Of a stretch of DNA of 64,000 nucleotides, positions 46,186 through 54,223 are shown one piece after another. The stretch covers positions 1-64,000 of the forward strand of contig JAGAVZ010000212.1 in NCBI GenBank assembly GCA_017941635.1. Direction: 5' to 3'. The translations under genes and the position numbers were made by a program. The notes beneath the pieces were generated by a model. It was not told the origin of the DNA. It was given only the letters and a program-made list of their open reading frames with translations, and did no database searches. The first letter of the stretch is position 1, and each line of letters begins with the position of its first letter. The stretch is from Cellulosilyticum sp. Its GTDB lineage: Bacteria > Bacillota > Clostridia > Lachnospirales > Cellulosilyticaceae.

Positions 46186-47544
46186 TTATGATAAACTATG
46201 AACTGCTTCTAAATCATATGCCTCTAATAATTCATACGGTATCCAACTACTAAAGTTCTTATTTCTTTCTATGAACATATGCTTATACCATAAATTATTT
46301 GCTAATACAGCAAACTGTGAATAATCATTAAAAGTATTAAAAGTAATATATCCAGCAAAATAGTCATTAGCAAAATTATTACCTACATTACTATATTCCA
46401 CATCAACCCACATATTCCCAATATATACTTGTGTATGATAATGATTGCTCCAACCCGGCATACTCAAAGTTTTATTAAGTAACTCTCTATAACTTGATTG
46501 TTGCACTTTATCTATAAGTTGTATCTGTCTAGGATATCCCATAGGGGTCATCGCAACCATTCGAGTTGGAATCCCTAATGCTCTAAAAATAGTCGCATAA
46601 TATGTACTACTACCTAAGCATTCACCAATTGTCTTATTGTAATACATCTCTTTTCCTAAAATCATAGAATCTCTAATTTGCTGAAAAGATTCTGTTGGAA
46701 ATGCCTTTCTCATTTTTTCAATAATTTTCTTATCCTTTGGTTCAACTACTTTTCCATTTTCAACTTGTAAGAAGATATCCCATCCATTTGTAAATAGCCT
46801 CTTATTATTTTTCTCAATCCATGCAGTTACTTGCTTTACTAATTCAACATCTGTTAACTGGTCAGGATCAATTCCACTTTGTTTTAATTCGTTAATTAAA
46901 TCCTCTCTCATCTGATTATCCCAATTACATAAAACTGTAGGCTCTAAATACGTCTTCATCCCACTATAGTCTGCTTTCCAATTAGGATTCTCATACAGAT
47001 ATTCGTAATATGTATTTTCTGGATAAACAATAAGCTCAATCTCACTATATTCATCTGTTTTCTTTATAACCCTCCCATCCTGAAAAGCCATTGCTAGACT
47101 ATCTTCATCATACAAATTAAATATTTTTGTTTTGTAATTAACTGTATATGTATATTCTTTTCTTTCGTTCCAATCAGAATCTATAATTCCATCACCATCT
47201 GAATCAGCTTTATTTGGGTTGGTCTTATATTTAAAAATTTCATCGTAATCACTTAATCCATCTTTATCTGAGTCATAGGTTGTTGCAAACTTATTGGTTA
47301 GCATACAAATCTGATTATCTTTAGAAGCATATAACTCTGCTATGGTAATTTTCTTTTCTTTTACTAGCTTAAGTAATGTTTCCTCTGAAATTCTATCAAC
47401 TTCTAATAAAGCATAAATTTTATTCACTAACTGCTTTTCTTTACTAATTTCTTCTTGTACCTGTAAAGCCTTTGTTTCTTTAGCAAAACTAGGTACCGCC
47501 ACCATCAAACTTAATAATCCTGCTATAAATAATTTTCCTCTCAC
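46186..47544 (-). CDS. Secreted transglutaminase-like protein with calcium-binding motifs
   Basis: A 452-residue exported protein. Signal peptide at residues 1-21. Around residues 90-125 lie two thrombospondin type 3/EF-like Ca2+ motifs (DSDKDGLSDYDE and DSDGDGIIDSD). The C-terminal half holds a transglutaminase-like cysteine protease core with a recognisable triad: Cys in GECLGSSTYYATIFRALGIP, His in HYHTQVYIG, Asp in MWVDVEYSN. It may process or crosslink surface proteins. The start is GTG, with GAGGTG 5 bases upstream. Confidence 0.85.
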   Translation of the reverse strand: MRGKLFIAGLLSLMVAVPSFAKETKALQVQEEISKEKQLVNKIYALLEVDRISEETLLKLVKEKKITIAELYASKDNQICMLTNKFATTYDSDKDGLSDYDEIFKYKTNPNKADSDGDGIIDSDWNERKEYTYTVNYKTKIFNLYDEDSLAMAFQDGRVIKKTDEYSEIELIVYPENTYYEYLYENPNWKADYSGMKTYLEPTVLCNWDNQMREDLINELKQSGIDPDQLTDVELVKQVTAWIEKNNKRLFTNGWDIFLQVENGKVVEPKDKKIIEKMRKAFPTESFQQIRDSMILGKEMYYNKTIGECLGSSTYYATIFRALGIPTRMVAMTPMGYPRQIQLIDKVQQSSYRELLNKTLSMPGWSNHYHTQVYIGNMWVDVEYSNVGNNFANDYFAGYITFNTFNDYSQFAVLANNLWYKHMFIERNKNFSSWIPYELLEAYDLEAVHSLS

Positions 47545-47638
47545 TTACACACCTCATTTCACTAATTGTACTGTTCATTTAACATTATACATAAACATTC
47601 CACTTTTATATATAATAATTTTAAATATTTATACACAA

Positions 47639-47678
47639 TAAAACCGAGTATTTATTTAATAGATACTCGGTTTTATTG
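47639..47678. terminator. Terminator of the MATE gene
   Basis: Stem AAAACCGAGTAT with its complement, 11-base loop, T-runs on both sides. Confidence 0.88.
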
Positions 47679-47688
47679 TGATATTTCT

Positions 47689-49041
47689 TTAATTAACTAC
47701 ATTTTTCATCCATTTACCAGATTTAAGTCTCCAGTATTCAAATGGAATCTTTACAATCTCTTCTGTACATACAAGTAAGAATACCATATATACAGGCCAT
47801 TTTAATCCAACGGCTCCTATGAATGAAAGTGGTACTGAATAACACATAATCGTAACCGCTTGCACAAGCATAGAGTAAGTTGTATCTGCTCCACCTCTAA
47901 ATACACCAATAATCATAATCGCATTAAAGGTTCTAAGTGGCATAAAGAGTGCCATGACACGAAGTACTGTTACTGTATCTTGGTATGTTTCAGGTTGAAT
48001 ATTGAACCAAGTTGGTACAATTGGTGCAAGTATCCATAAACTAATTCCAAGTAGAATCCCAATAAGTGGTGTTAACTTACCAACATGACCTGCATACTCT
48101 TTTGCTCTTTCTTCTTCCTTAGCACCAATTTTATTTCCAATCATAATGGCTGATGCTGTTCCTATACCTGTTAAGAAAATGAAGAACATATCAATAATTG
48201 TTCCTGAAATCTGCATTGTGGCAGAAGCATTAGTACTAATTTTTGCATAGGCAATAGAATAAGCTGCTGAACCACATGAGAAAATAAGCTCATTCACAAT
48301 AACTGACCATGATGTTCTAAAGTACATCATCATCGTAGAAAGCTTATAGTTAAACATTTCTTTGAAACGTGCTGCAATTCTATTCTTAGTTATATAAACT
48401 GCTCCAACTACAAAAATCACTTCCACAAGTCTTGCAATCATTGTTGCTAGTGCCGCACCACATACGCCTAATGCTGGCATTCCAAGCTTACCAAAAATAA
48501 GTGCCCAGTTTAATACGATATTAATCCCTACTCCTAGTAAACTTCCGTACATTGGTAACTTAGTTTGTTCTGTACTTCTAAGCGCTGTAGAATACGCTTG
48601 TGTAATACTCATAAAAATACAACTTGGTGCCACTATACGAAGATAAGCTTCTCCAAGTGCAATAACTTCTGGATCACCAGACATGATATTCATAATAATA
48701 CCTGGTCCAAAGAATGCTAAAGAACCAAACATTCCTGCTGCTACTAACCCAACGGTAATATCTACACCGAGGAACGTCTTAATCCCATCCACATCTCTTT
48801 TACCCCATAACTGAGACATAAAAACATTTGCCCCTGCATTAATCCCCATCAGGCAAAGGGTAAAAATAAACATATACTTATTCGCTAAGCCTACTGCTGA
48901 AATAGCAGCTTCTTGTAAGCTGCCTACCATCATTGTATCTACCAAGTTTAATGATGATGTGATAAAACTCTGCAATGTAATAGGTAATGCCAATATAAAC
49001 ATTGTCTTCAAAAAGGCTTTATCTTTAAAAACACTTTTCAT
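47689..49041 (-). CDS. MATE family efflux transporter
   Basis: A 450-residue cation-coupled exporter with 12 helices in two halves. Family landmarks are ITLQSFITSSLNLVDTMMVG, the paired GxNxALNWxLIFG-like segment (GVGINIVLNWALIFGKLGMPALGVCGAALAT), and the repeat of the first motif at the start of the second half (VIVNELIFSCGSAAYSIAYAKIS). It probably exports cationic or antimicrobial compounds. TAGGAGG precedes the ATG. A promoter and an attenuator-like hairpin sit upstream, suggesting inducible expression. Confidence 0.93.
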   Translation of the reverse strand: MKSVFKDKAFLKTMFILALPITLQSFITSSLNLVDTMMVGSLQEAAISAVGLANKYMFIFTLCLMGINAGANVFMSQLWGKRDVDGIKTFLGVDITVGLVAAGMFGSLAFFGPGIIMNIMSGDPEVIALGEAYLRIVAPSCIFMSITQAYSTALRSTEQTKLPMYGSLLGVGINIVLNWALIFGKLGMPALGVCGAALATMIARLVEVIFVVGAVYITKNRIAARFKEMFNYKLSTMMMYFRTSWSVIVNELIFSCGSAAYSIAYAKISTNASATMQISGTIIDMFFIFLTGIGTASAIMIGNKIGAKEEERAKEYAGHVGKLTPLIGILLGISLWILAPIVPTWFNIQPETYQDTVTVLRVMALFMPLRTFNAIMIIGVFRGGADTTYSMLVQAVTIMCYSVPLSFIGAVGLKWPVYMVFLLVCTEEIVKIPFEYWRLKSGKWMKNVVN

Positions 49042-49144
49042 AACTGCCTCCTAAATGAATGATTTAACATGATTGCTATGTGTGTACCCTCTAGCAAATA
49101 CTTATGAATCATTTTATTCACTATTTAACTTCAAAAGTACACAC

Positions 49145-49186
49145 AAAAAAGGAGCAAAATGGGTAGTCTAGCCGCCCATCTGCTCC
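49145..49186 (-). terminator. Attenuator-like terminator in the MATE leader
   Basis: On the minus strand GGAGCA-ATGGG pairs with CCCAT-TGCTCC (small asymmetric bulge), followed by TTTTTT, 104 bases before the MATE start. A TTGACA (49251-49246) with GAAAAT at 17 bases lies upstream, so the hairpin falls inside the leader of the MATE gene. The stem contains GAGGAG and an ATG-GGC-GGC-TAG mini-ORF. Confidence 0.65.
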
Positions 49187-49362
49187 TCAAATCATCTATT
49201 TTCTTATATTTTTGACCCAACTATTTTCTTACACTTAAATCAAATTGTCAATACCTTATTCGTCTTATTGTAATGTTAAATTTTTCATTCATAACAGACT
49301 AGATATAATAACTGACTATAAAATCATGTTTAATCATATGGATAATAGTAAATCCTATATTC

Positions 49363-49476
49363 TAAGGAGGTATTATAAAAGGCATTATCTAGTTCTGCAT
49401 TCCTTCCAGTATACTTAGGGGTGATATCTCATACAGGCAAACTGTGCAAATGCCTTTACATTATTTATCCTCCTTA
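49363..49476. repeat. Nested inverted repeat after the ArsA operon
   Basis: Outer arms TAAGGAGG (49363-49370) and CCTCCTTA (49469-49476); inner arms AAAGGCATT (49378-49386) and AATGCCTTT (49449-49457). It starts 9 bases after the last ArsA-like stop codon. The element would fold on either strand, but no T-tract follows on the minus strand. On the minus strand it has a perfect AAGGAGG followed 7 bases later by ATG-TAA. Confidence 0.6.
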
Positions 49477-49484
49477 TAAGCCGA

Positions 49485-50645
49485 CTATTTAAAATAAATC
49501 TCTAGATAGTCATCTTTATATTGTGCACCACTAATCTCTTTTGACCGTAGTTTATTTGATAATACAAAACTTCTTTTCTCATTTTTTATGGTTAAAGTTA
49601 ATTCATCACCTTTTTGAGAAAGCCCCAACTCTTTTTTGTCTACAAACGGCATATGAATCGTCAGTATATAATTTTCCTTGTCTTTACTTACCTCATATAC
49701 CTTTTCTCTAAAAAATATATCATCCGCTTTCTGACTACCAAAAATCTTATCCCCTACTTTATATAGCATCTGGTATCCCTTTAATTCCGTACTTTCTAGT
49801 TCTTGTTTAAAAATAGGTATACCTTTAAAACACTCTTCTACCTTTTTAATAGCTTCTAGCTGCAACTCTTGCCATTTGCTAAAGTACCCTGTCATAGATT
49901 GTTCTGGAAAAATTCTATTAATCACAATCGCATCCACATTATAATCATATAAATGTAGATAAGAAAAACTCCTTTGCGCCTCTTTAATAACAATCTTCTC
50001 TGGTGTCGTTACAATTCTGAGACTTACAATATCTTTATTCTGGATTAGCTTTTGAAGTTGTGCTACCCTTTCATATAATCCTTCAAATTGATTAAAGAAA
50101 TCATCATCTGGCATAGGTATTTTCATAGCTCCTTCTACAATAGGTTTTGCTATTTTAGCTCCCTTTTTCTTCATAGGAAAGAACTTTTCCATCCACCATC
50201 TAAATAGGTCTGGAAACTTTAAAAGAGACATTGTTTCTCCTGTAGGTGCACAATCTACAATCAGTACATCATAAGCGTCTTCATCATATATTTCTTTGAT
50301 TTTAAGTAGTGCAAGCATTTCCTCAAGCCCTGGGAAAACCAATAACTCTTCCACTTCAATACTATCCTCTTGCTTAAGTAGCATCAACGCTTTAATATAC
50401 TTCATGACTTTACCACAAACTTTTTCATTTTCTTCTACTGTGTCGAGTTCCATACCATATAAGTTCTCTTCGATATAGGTGGGTTTCTTATCTAACTTCA
50501 TACCAAACGAATCACTCAAGCTATGTGCTTGGTCTGTACTCATGATTAATACTTTTTTCCCATCTCCTGCCACTTTTGCTGCTGTCGCTGCTGCAATACT
50601 GGTTTTTCCTACTCCACCTTTACCTGTATATAAAATAATCCTCAT
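49485..50645 (-). CDS. ArsA-like ATPase with Hsp20-like C-terminus, second copy
   Basis: A 386-residue P-loop ATPase of the ArsA/Get3 group. P-loop TGKGGVGKTS (residues 7-16), switch I STDQAHSLSD, switch II DCAPTGET. The last 80 residues form an alpha-crystallin-like beta domain (ENYILTIHMPFVDKKELGLSQKGDELTLTI). The cysteines that bind arsenite in true ArsA are not evident, so an arsenite-pump role is doubtful. It starts 2 bases after the 87-residue gene, with GGGGAGG inside that gene's end. It is paralogous to the first copy. Confidence 0.88.
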   Translation of the reverse strand: MRIILYTGKGGVGKTSIAAATAAKVAGDGKKVLIMSTDQAHSLSDSFGMKLDKKPTYIEENLYGMELDTVEENEKVCGKVMKYIKALMLLKQEDSIEVEELLVFPGLEEMLALLKIKEIYDEDAYDVLIVDCAPTGETMSLLKFPDLFRWWMEKFFPMKKKGAKIAKPIVEGAMKIPMPDDDFFNQFEGLYERVAQLQKLIQNKDIVSLRIVTTPEKIVIKEAQRSFSYLHLYDYNVDAIVINRIFPEQSMTGYFSKWQELQLEAIKKVEECFKGIPIFKQELESTELKGYQMLYKVGDKIFGSQKADDIFFREKVYEVSKDKENYILTIHMPFVDKKELGLSQKGDELTLTIKNEKRSFVLSNKLRSKEISGAQYKDDYLEIYFK

Positions 50646-50647
50646 AT

Positions 50648-50911
50648 CTATTCCTCCCCAAATTGGATATCCACCTTATTTACTTTAGCTTTACTATTTG
50701 TGTTTTCTTTATTGTTAGTGGTTGTTTGCTCGGCATTACCTTCCGACATTTTTTCCCAAATTATTTCCTTGGCAATATCCATAACATCTTTTTCTAATTC
50801 TTTTGCCATTTCTTTAAGTGACTCTGGCATTTTATCACCCAAAATTTCTTTTATCGCTTCATACTCCAATAATTTAGCTTTAACAAGTTTCTTCACAAAA
50901 GATTTATTCAT
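50648..50911 (-). CDS. Small helical protein between two ArsA-like genes
   Basis: An 87-residue protein of no family I recognise. Residues 1-55 are predicted helical and amphipathic (VKKLVKAKLLEYEAIKEIL; LKEMAKELEKDVMDIAKEII). The last 30 are N/T/K-rich and probably disordered. Its ATG overlaps the stop codon of the first ArsA-like gene (TAATG) and it ends 2 bases before the second, so the three are translationally coupled. It is likely a partner or adaptor of the ATPase pair. Confidence 0.8.
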   Translation of the reverse strand: MNKSFVKKLVKAKLLEYEAIKEILGDKMPESLKEMAKELEKDVMDIAKEIIWEKMSEGNAEQTTTNNKENTNSKAKVNKVDIQFGEE

Positions 50912-52098
50912 TACGCTTCACTTCTTTCTTCAAAAAATATAATGAGCTGATCTTCCTGCCACTTTGCTTTTCCTACTTGATACTTCCTAAGTACTAATGG
51001 CAATGGGATATTTCTTTTAAAATTCCCTACTTTAATGACTAAATCTGTAGTTGTCTCCACTAAATCTAATCCTTCCTTCTTGGCAAATGGAATATATAGA
51101 CTTAGGCTATATCCCTCATTTGTCTTTTCAAAGATTTCATTTTGCTTTACCTCTAATACCTTTAATAAATCTTTATCTTTTAAACTTTCTTCTACAACCT
51201 TTTCTAATCCCTCTATTCCTACAATATCTTTGTCATACCATCTAATCTTGTAAATTGGAATCCCCTGAAAAATCTCTTCTAACTCTTCTATATGATGTGC
51301 CTGAATGGCTTTCCATGCTTTAAAGAAATCTTCTTGTACTTCTTCTGGAATAATACGATTAATAAATACACCATCTACGTTGAAGTTATAAAGATTAAGA
51401 TACATATAATTTCGCTTTGTTTCTTCCACCACCATTTTTTCAGGAATGGTTACAAGGCGAATACTACAACTTTCTCTATCTCTTAGCATTTGCTGAAGTT
51501 TGCTAAGTTGTATATAGAGTACTTCAATATCATTCATCGCCTTATTATCTGGCATTTCAATTTTAAACATTTTTTTAGATATTGGTCTAAAAAGCTTTAT
51601 ACCCACCTTGCCAATTGGGAATAATTTCTCCATATACCAAGAAAATAGCTCTGGAAACTTTAGTAAGGATAGCGTTTCCCCTGTAGGCGCACAATCTACA
51701 ACGATTAAATCATACGCTCCTGTTTCATTCATTTCTTGGATTTTAATCAGAGAAAAGAGTTCCTCAAATCCTGGAATAACCGTAATGTCTTCCATCTCCT
51801 CCATTTGACTTGCTACATTCTCCATATTAAACATCATTTTTTGAAATGCATTTTTGATGGTGCCATAATGCCTTTCCATCTCATAATTTGGATCAATTTC
51901 TAATGCTTCAAGTTTTGGATAAACCTCTACTGGCTCCTTACCTAATGCTTTTTGGAATAAGTCACTTAGATTATGTGCCATATCTGTACTTACAATTAAT
52001 GTTTTCTTGCCCTCTTTGGCAGCCTTTAGTGCATGACTGGCTGCCACACTTGTTTTCCCTACGCCACCTTTTCCTGTAAAAATCATAATTCTTCCCAT
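50911..52098 (-). CDS. ArsA-like ATPase with Hsp20-like C-terminus, first copy
   Basis: A 395-residue paralogue of the downstream gene. P-loop TGKGGVGKTS (8-17), STDMAHNLSD, DCAPTGETLSLLKFPELF, and a C-terminal alpha-crystallin-like domain (GYSLSLYIPFAKKEGLDLVETTTDLVIKV). Get3/ArsA ATPases deliver membrane proteins or extrude metals; proteins with this C-terminal domain are uncharacterised in Firmicutes. AAAGGGG precedes the ATG. A 22-bp motif shared with the marR promoter lies 44 bases upstream, suggesting MarR control. Confidence 0.88.
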   Translation of the reverse strand: MGRIMIFTGKGGVGKTSVAASHALKAAKEGKKTLIVSTDMAHNLSDLFQKALGKEPVEVYPKLEALEIDPNYEMERHYGTIKNAFQKMMFNMENVASQMEEMEDITVIPGFEELFSLIKIQEMNETGAYDLIVVDCAPTGETLSLLKFPELFSWYMEKLFPIGKVGIKLFRPISKKMFKIEMPDNKAMNDIEVLYIQLSKLQQMLRDRESCSIRLVTIPEKMVVEETKRNYMYLNLYNFNVDGVFINRIIPEEVQEDFFKAWKAIQAHHIEELEEIFQGIPIYKIRWYDKDIVGIEGLEKVVEESLKDKDLLKVLEVKQNEIFEKTNEGYSLSLYIPFAKKEGLDLVETTTDLVIKVGNFKRNIPLPLVLRKYQVGKAKWQEDQLIIFFEERSEA

Positions 52099-52141
52099 AA
52101 TATGAACCCCTTTCTATTTTCCAAATTTATTTCGTAAGCCG

Positions 52142-52163
52142 ATTAGTTCCTTGTTCGAAGTAT
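52142..52163. promoter_or_regulatory. MarR-type operator upstream of the ArsA-like operon
   Basis: ATTAGTTCCTTGTTCGAAGT followed by AT matches 18 of 22 positions with the element at 52733-52754. Both ends are identical: ATTAGTTC and TCGAAGTAT. Confidence 0.6.
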
Positions 52164-52168
52164 TTCTT

Positions 52169-52207
52169 AAAAAAAATGGGCTAGCCATTATTTTAATCCT
52201 CTAGCCC
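52169..52207 (-). terminator. Terminator of the marR-type gene
   Basis: Stem GGGCTAG/CTAGCCC (52178-52184 with 52201-52207) and eight T after one A on the minus strand, just before the operator of the ArsA operon. Confidence 0.75.
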
Positions 52208-52218
52208 TCTTATCTTAT

Positions 52219-52716
52219 TTACTCAATGGTAATTCGTCTTACCTTTTTAGCTACAGTAGGTGTTTCCTCTTTTGGTATCCCTTCCTTTAGAAGACTCAAA
52301 AATTTTTCCATTACGCTATAAATGGCATGTTCCTCTTCAGCAGTTAACTTACTCATAAGTGCCTTGAAATAACGAATAATCAATTTCTTCTCTTCTTCAA
52401 AATAACAGGTACCTTGCTCCGTTAAGCTAATTTTAACAATACGCTTATCTTCCAAATCTCTTGTACGCTCTACTAACTTTTTCTTCTCTAATCTAGAAAT
52501 AACTCCTGTTGCCGTATTAAGAGGTGCGCCTATATATTCTGCTACTTCTGTCATATTCACACTAGATTTTCTATAAATCAGTAGCAATGCTAAAATTTCA
52601 TTTTTACTACATTCCATAAAGGCATTTGCCCATTGCTCTGGAAAAAATAAAATCTTAAATTCATCAATATACTTGAAAAGCATATCCTCCAAAAAGTTCA
52701 CTTCTCGTTCTCCCAT
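52219..52716 (-). CDS. MarR family transcriptional regulator
   Basis: A 165-residue winged-helix regulator. The HTH reads VNMTEVAEYIGAPLNTATGVISRLEKKKLVER, followed by the wing RDLEDKRIVKISLTEQG. The N- and C-terminal helices form the dimer. AAAGGAG lies 9 bases before the ATG. Two copies of TCGAAGTAT in its own promoter and one before the ArsA-like operon point to autoregulation and control of that operon. The inducer is unknown. Confidence 0.9.
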   Translation of the reverse strand: MGEREVNFLEDMLFKYIDEFKILFFPEQWANAFMECSKNEILALLLIYRKSSVNMTEVAEYIGAPLNTATGVISRLEKKKLVERTRDLEDKRIVKISLTEQGTCYFEEEKKLIIRYFKALMSKLTAEEEHAIYSVMEKFLSLLKEGIPKEETPTVAKKVRRITIE

Positions 52717-52732
52717 CTTGTCTGCTCCTTTA

Positions 52733-52790
52733 ATTAGTTCTTCACTCGAAGTATAATTTATATTCTAGTATCGAAGTATTTAGTTGTCAA
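52733..52790 (-). promoter_or_regulatory. marR promoter with two operator copies
   Basis: TTGACA (52790-52785), 17 bases, TAGAAT (52767-52762) on the minus strand. TCGAAGTAT occurs at 52771-52779 inside the spacer and at 52746-52754 just downstream of the -10, positions fitting repression. Confidence 0.75.
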
Positions 52791-52970
52791 TATATTTTCT
52801 AAATTATTTAAAATTATTCACCCAAATCTATAATCACTATCGATAATCCACCTTCAATCTTTACTGATATGATATTTCTTTTATTTTAACTTATATGCAA
52901 TCTACTCTTCTCATCTGCCTATTCTTCTAATACCTACTATATCTAATTTTTCATCCAAATTAGCTGACAC
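52791..52970. other. Intergenic region, no feature seen
   Basis: AT-rich stretch between the marR promoter and the terminator at 52971. Nothing can be supported. Confidence 0.5.
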
Positions 52971-53017
52971 AAAAGCTCTTAAGATGTCATGATTCCTTTT
53001 ACATCTTAAGAGCTTTT
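52971..53017. terminator. Bidirectional terminator
   Basis: Perfect 17-bp stem (52971-52987 with 53001-53017) with A/T runs; it follows the decayed chemoreceptor gene. Confidence 0.9.
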
Positions 53018-53056
53018 CTTAACTATTACTTTTATTCTATTGGTTTCATTATATAC

Positions 53057-54006
53057 TTATTGTGTTAAAGCTTTCATCTCACCAGATACTCTTACGAGTT
53101 CCTCAACATACTTAAATGCTTCATTTGCATACTCTAGGTTATTTACTGAAATACTACTTGCTTCCTCAGCACATGCTGTTGTTTCTTCACTAATAGTAGA
53201 GATTTCATTGATACTTTCAATAATCATATTATTTGATTAATTGTCTGTGTCATATTAGATTGAGTCTGGATATTATCTGTTACCTACATTGCCCCTGAAC
53301 TAATTTCATTTACTGCTTCATTTACTGTTACAGATGATGTATTAAAAGTACTAACAATATTTCTTACTTTTAAAGTATTTTCATCTACTACTTCTGCTGT
53401 ATGTATAACTGCCTCTAAAAGTTCTTTTTGATAGCCAATTTGTTGCTTTAATTTATCCTCATTTTCTTCCTGCATTTTATTGATGATGTCAATAATAAAA
53501 TTCACACCATAAGAACATATAACTATAATAGCTATTGATATCATATAATTCGTCCAATCTGTATGAGTATTTTGTTTATAAATATATACTCTTGTCCAAA
53601 TATCTACGAATACAGTATTAATGACTCCTACCGTAGTGCAAAATGCTAATTTTCTATCTAAATAAAATACTGAAATTAAAATGATAACACAGCCTGCAAA
53701 TACTGATATAAGAGATTTGATTGCAAATACTCCCAGAATAAAGTTAAACAAAGGCATCCCTATGACAATCCATTTAATGTGTTGCCTATTATTTATCTTG
53801 TACGTCATTATAATACATGTTGCATCTATTGCTACTAAAGTGACTATAAATGTAATGATCTTAGTTATTGACTTATCCCCTACAACTGACTCCCTTAAAT
53901 AGCTAAAGATAAATAACAGTGTTACCATTAATCCTATTCGCATGCACATTTGATGCAATTTATACATGTTATTATTTTTATCTACTACCCCATTCTTCTT
54001 ATCCAT
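53057..54006 (-). pseudogene. Decayed methyl-accepting chemotaxis protein
   Basis: The open part (54006-53284, 240 residues) has six membrane helices and the start of the coiled signalling region (YQKELLEAVIHTAEVVDENTL...VNEAVNEISSGAM), then stops at TAG. Reading continues in frame (VTDNIQTQSNMTQTINQII) to a TGA. After a shift it recovers a receptor C-terminus (IIESINEISTISEETTACAEE ... EMKALTQ) ending at TAA 53057. The kinase-contact tip is missing altogether. So it carries a nonsense codon, an internal deletion and a frameshift. It has the same architecture as the intact receptor at 57.6-59.1 kb. Confidence 0.85.
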
Positions 54007-54223
54007 ATGAATTCCTTTCTAGTCTAAAATTTATGCCGCCTCTTATAATATCCAATTTTATTTATTTTTGTAAATATTTATTCCTGATGAAAAATAGACT
54101 TATATCGATATTTTATTGTTTTTTCTTACTATTTACATTCTATAAAATCTTTCATATGACAACACTATTCGTCGTTTCCTTCTTCTACCATACTAATTAC
54201 AGAATGTTTGCTTCCCATCGTAT

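Noticed and set aside
49378-49457. Resemblance to bacterial SRP RNA (GGAAGGA) or to TPP/fluoride riboswitch words
   Set aside because: The flanking helices of these RNAs cannot be formed and the key loop sequences do not match.
49485-52098. Arsenic resistance operon
   Set aside because: The ATPases lack evident arsenite-binding cysteines, and no arsR, arsB or arsC is nearby.
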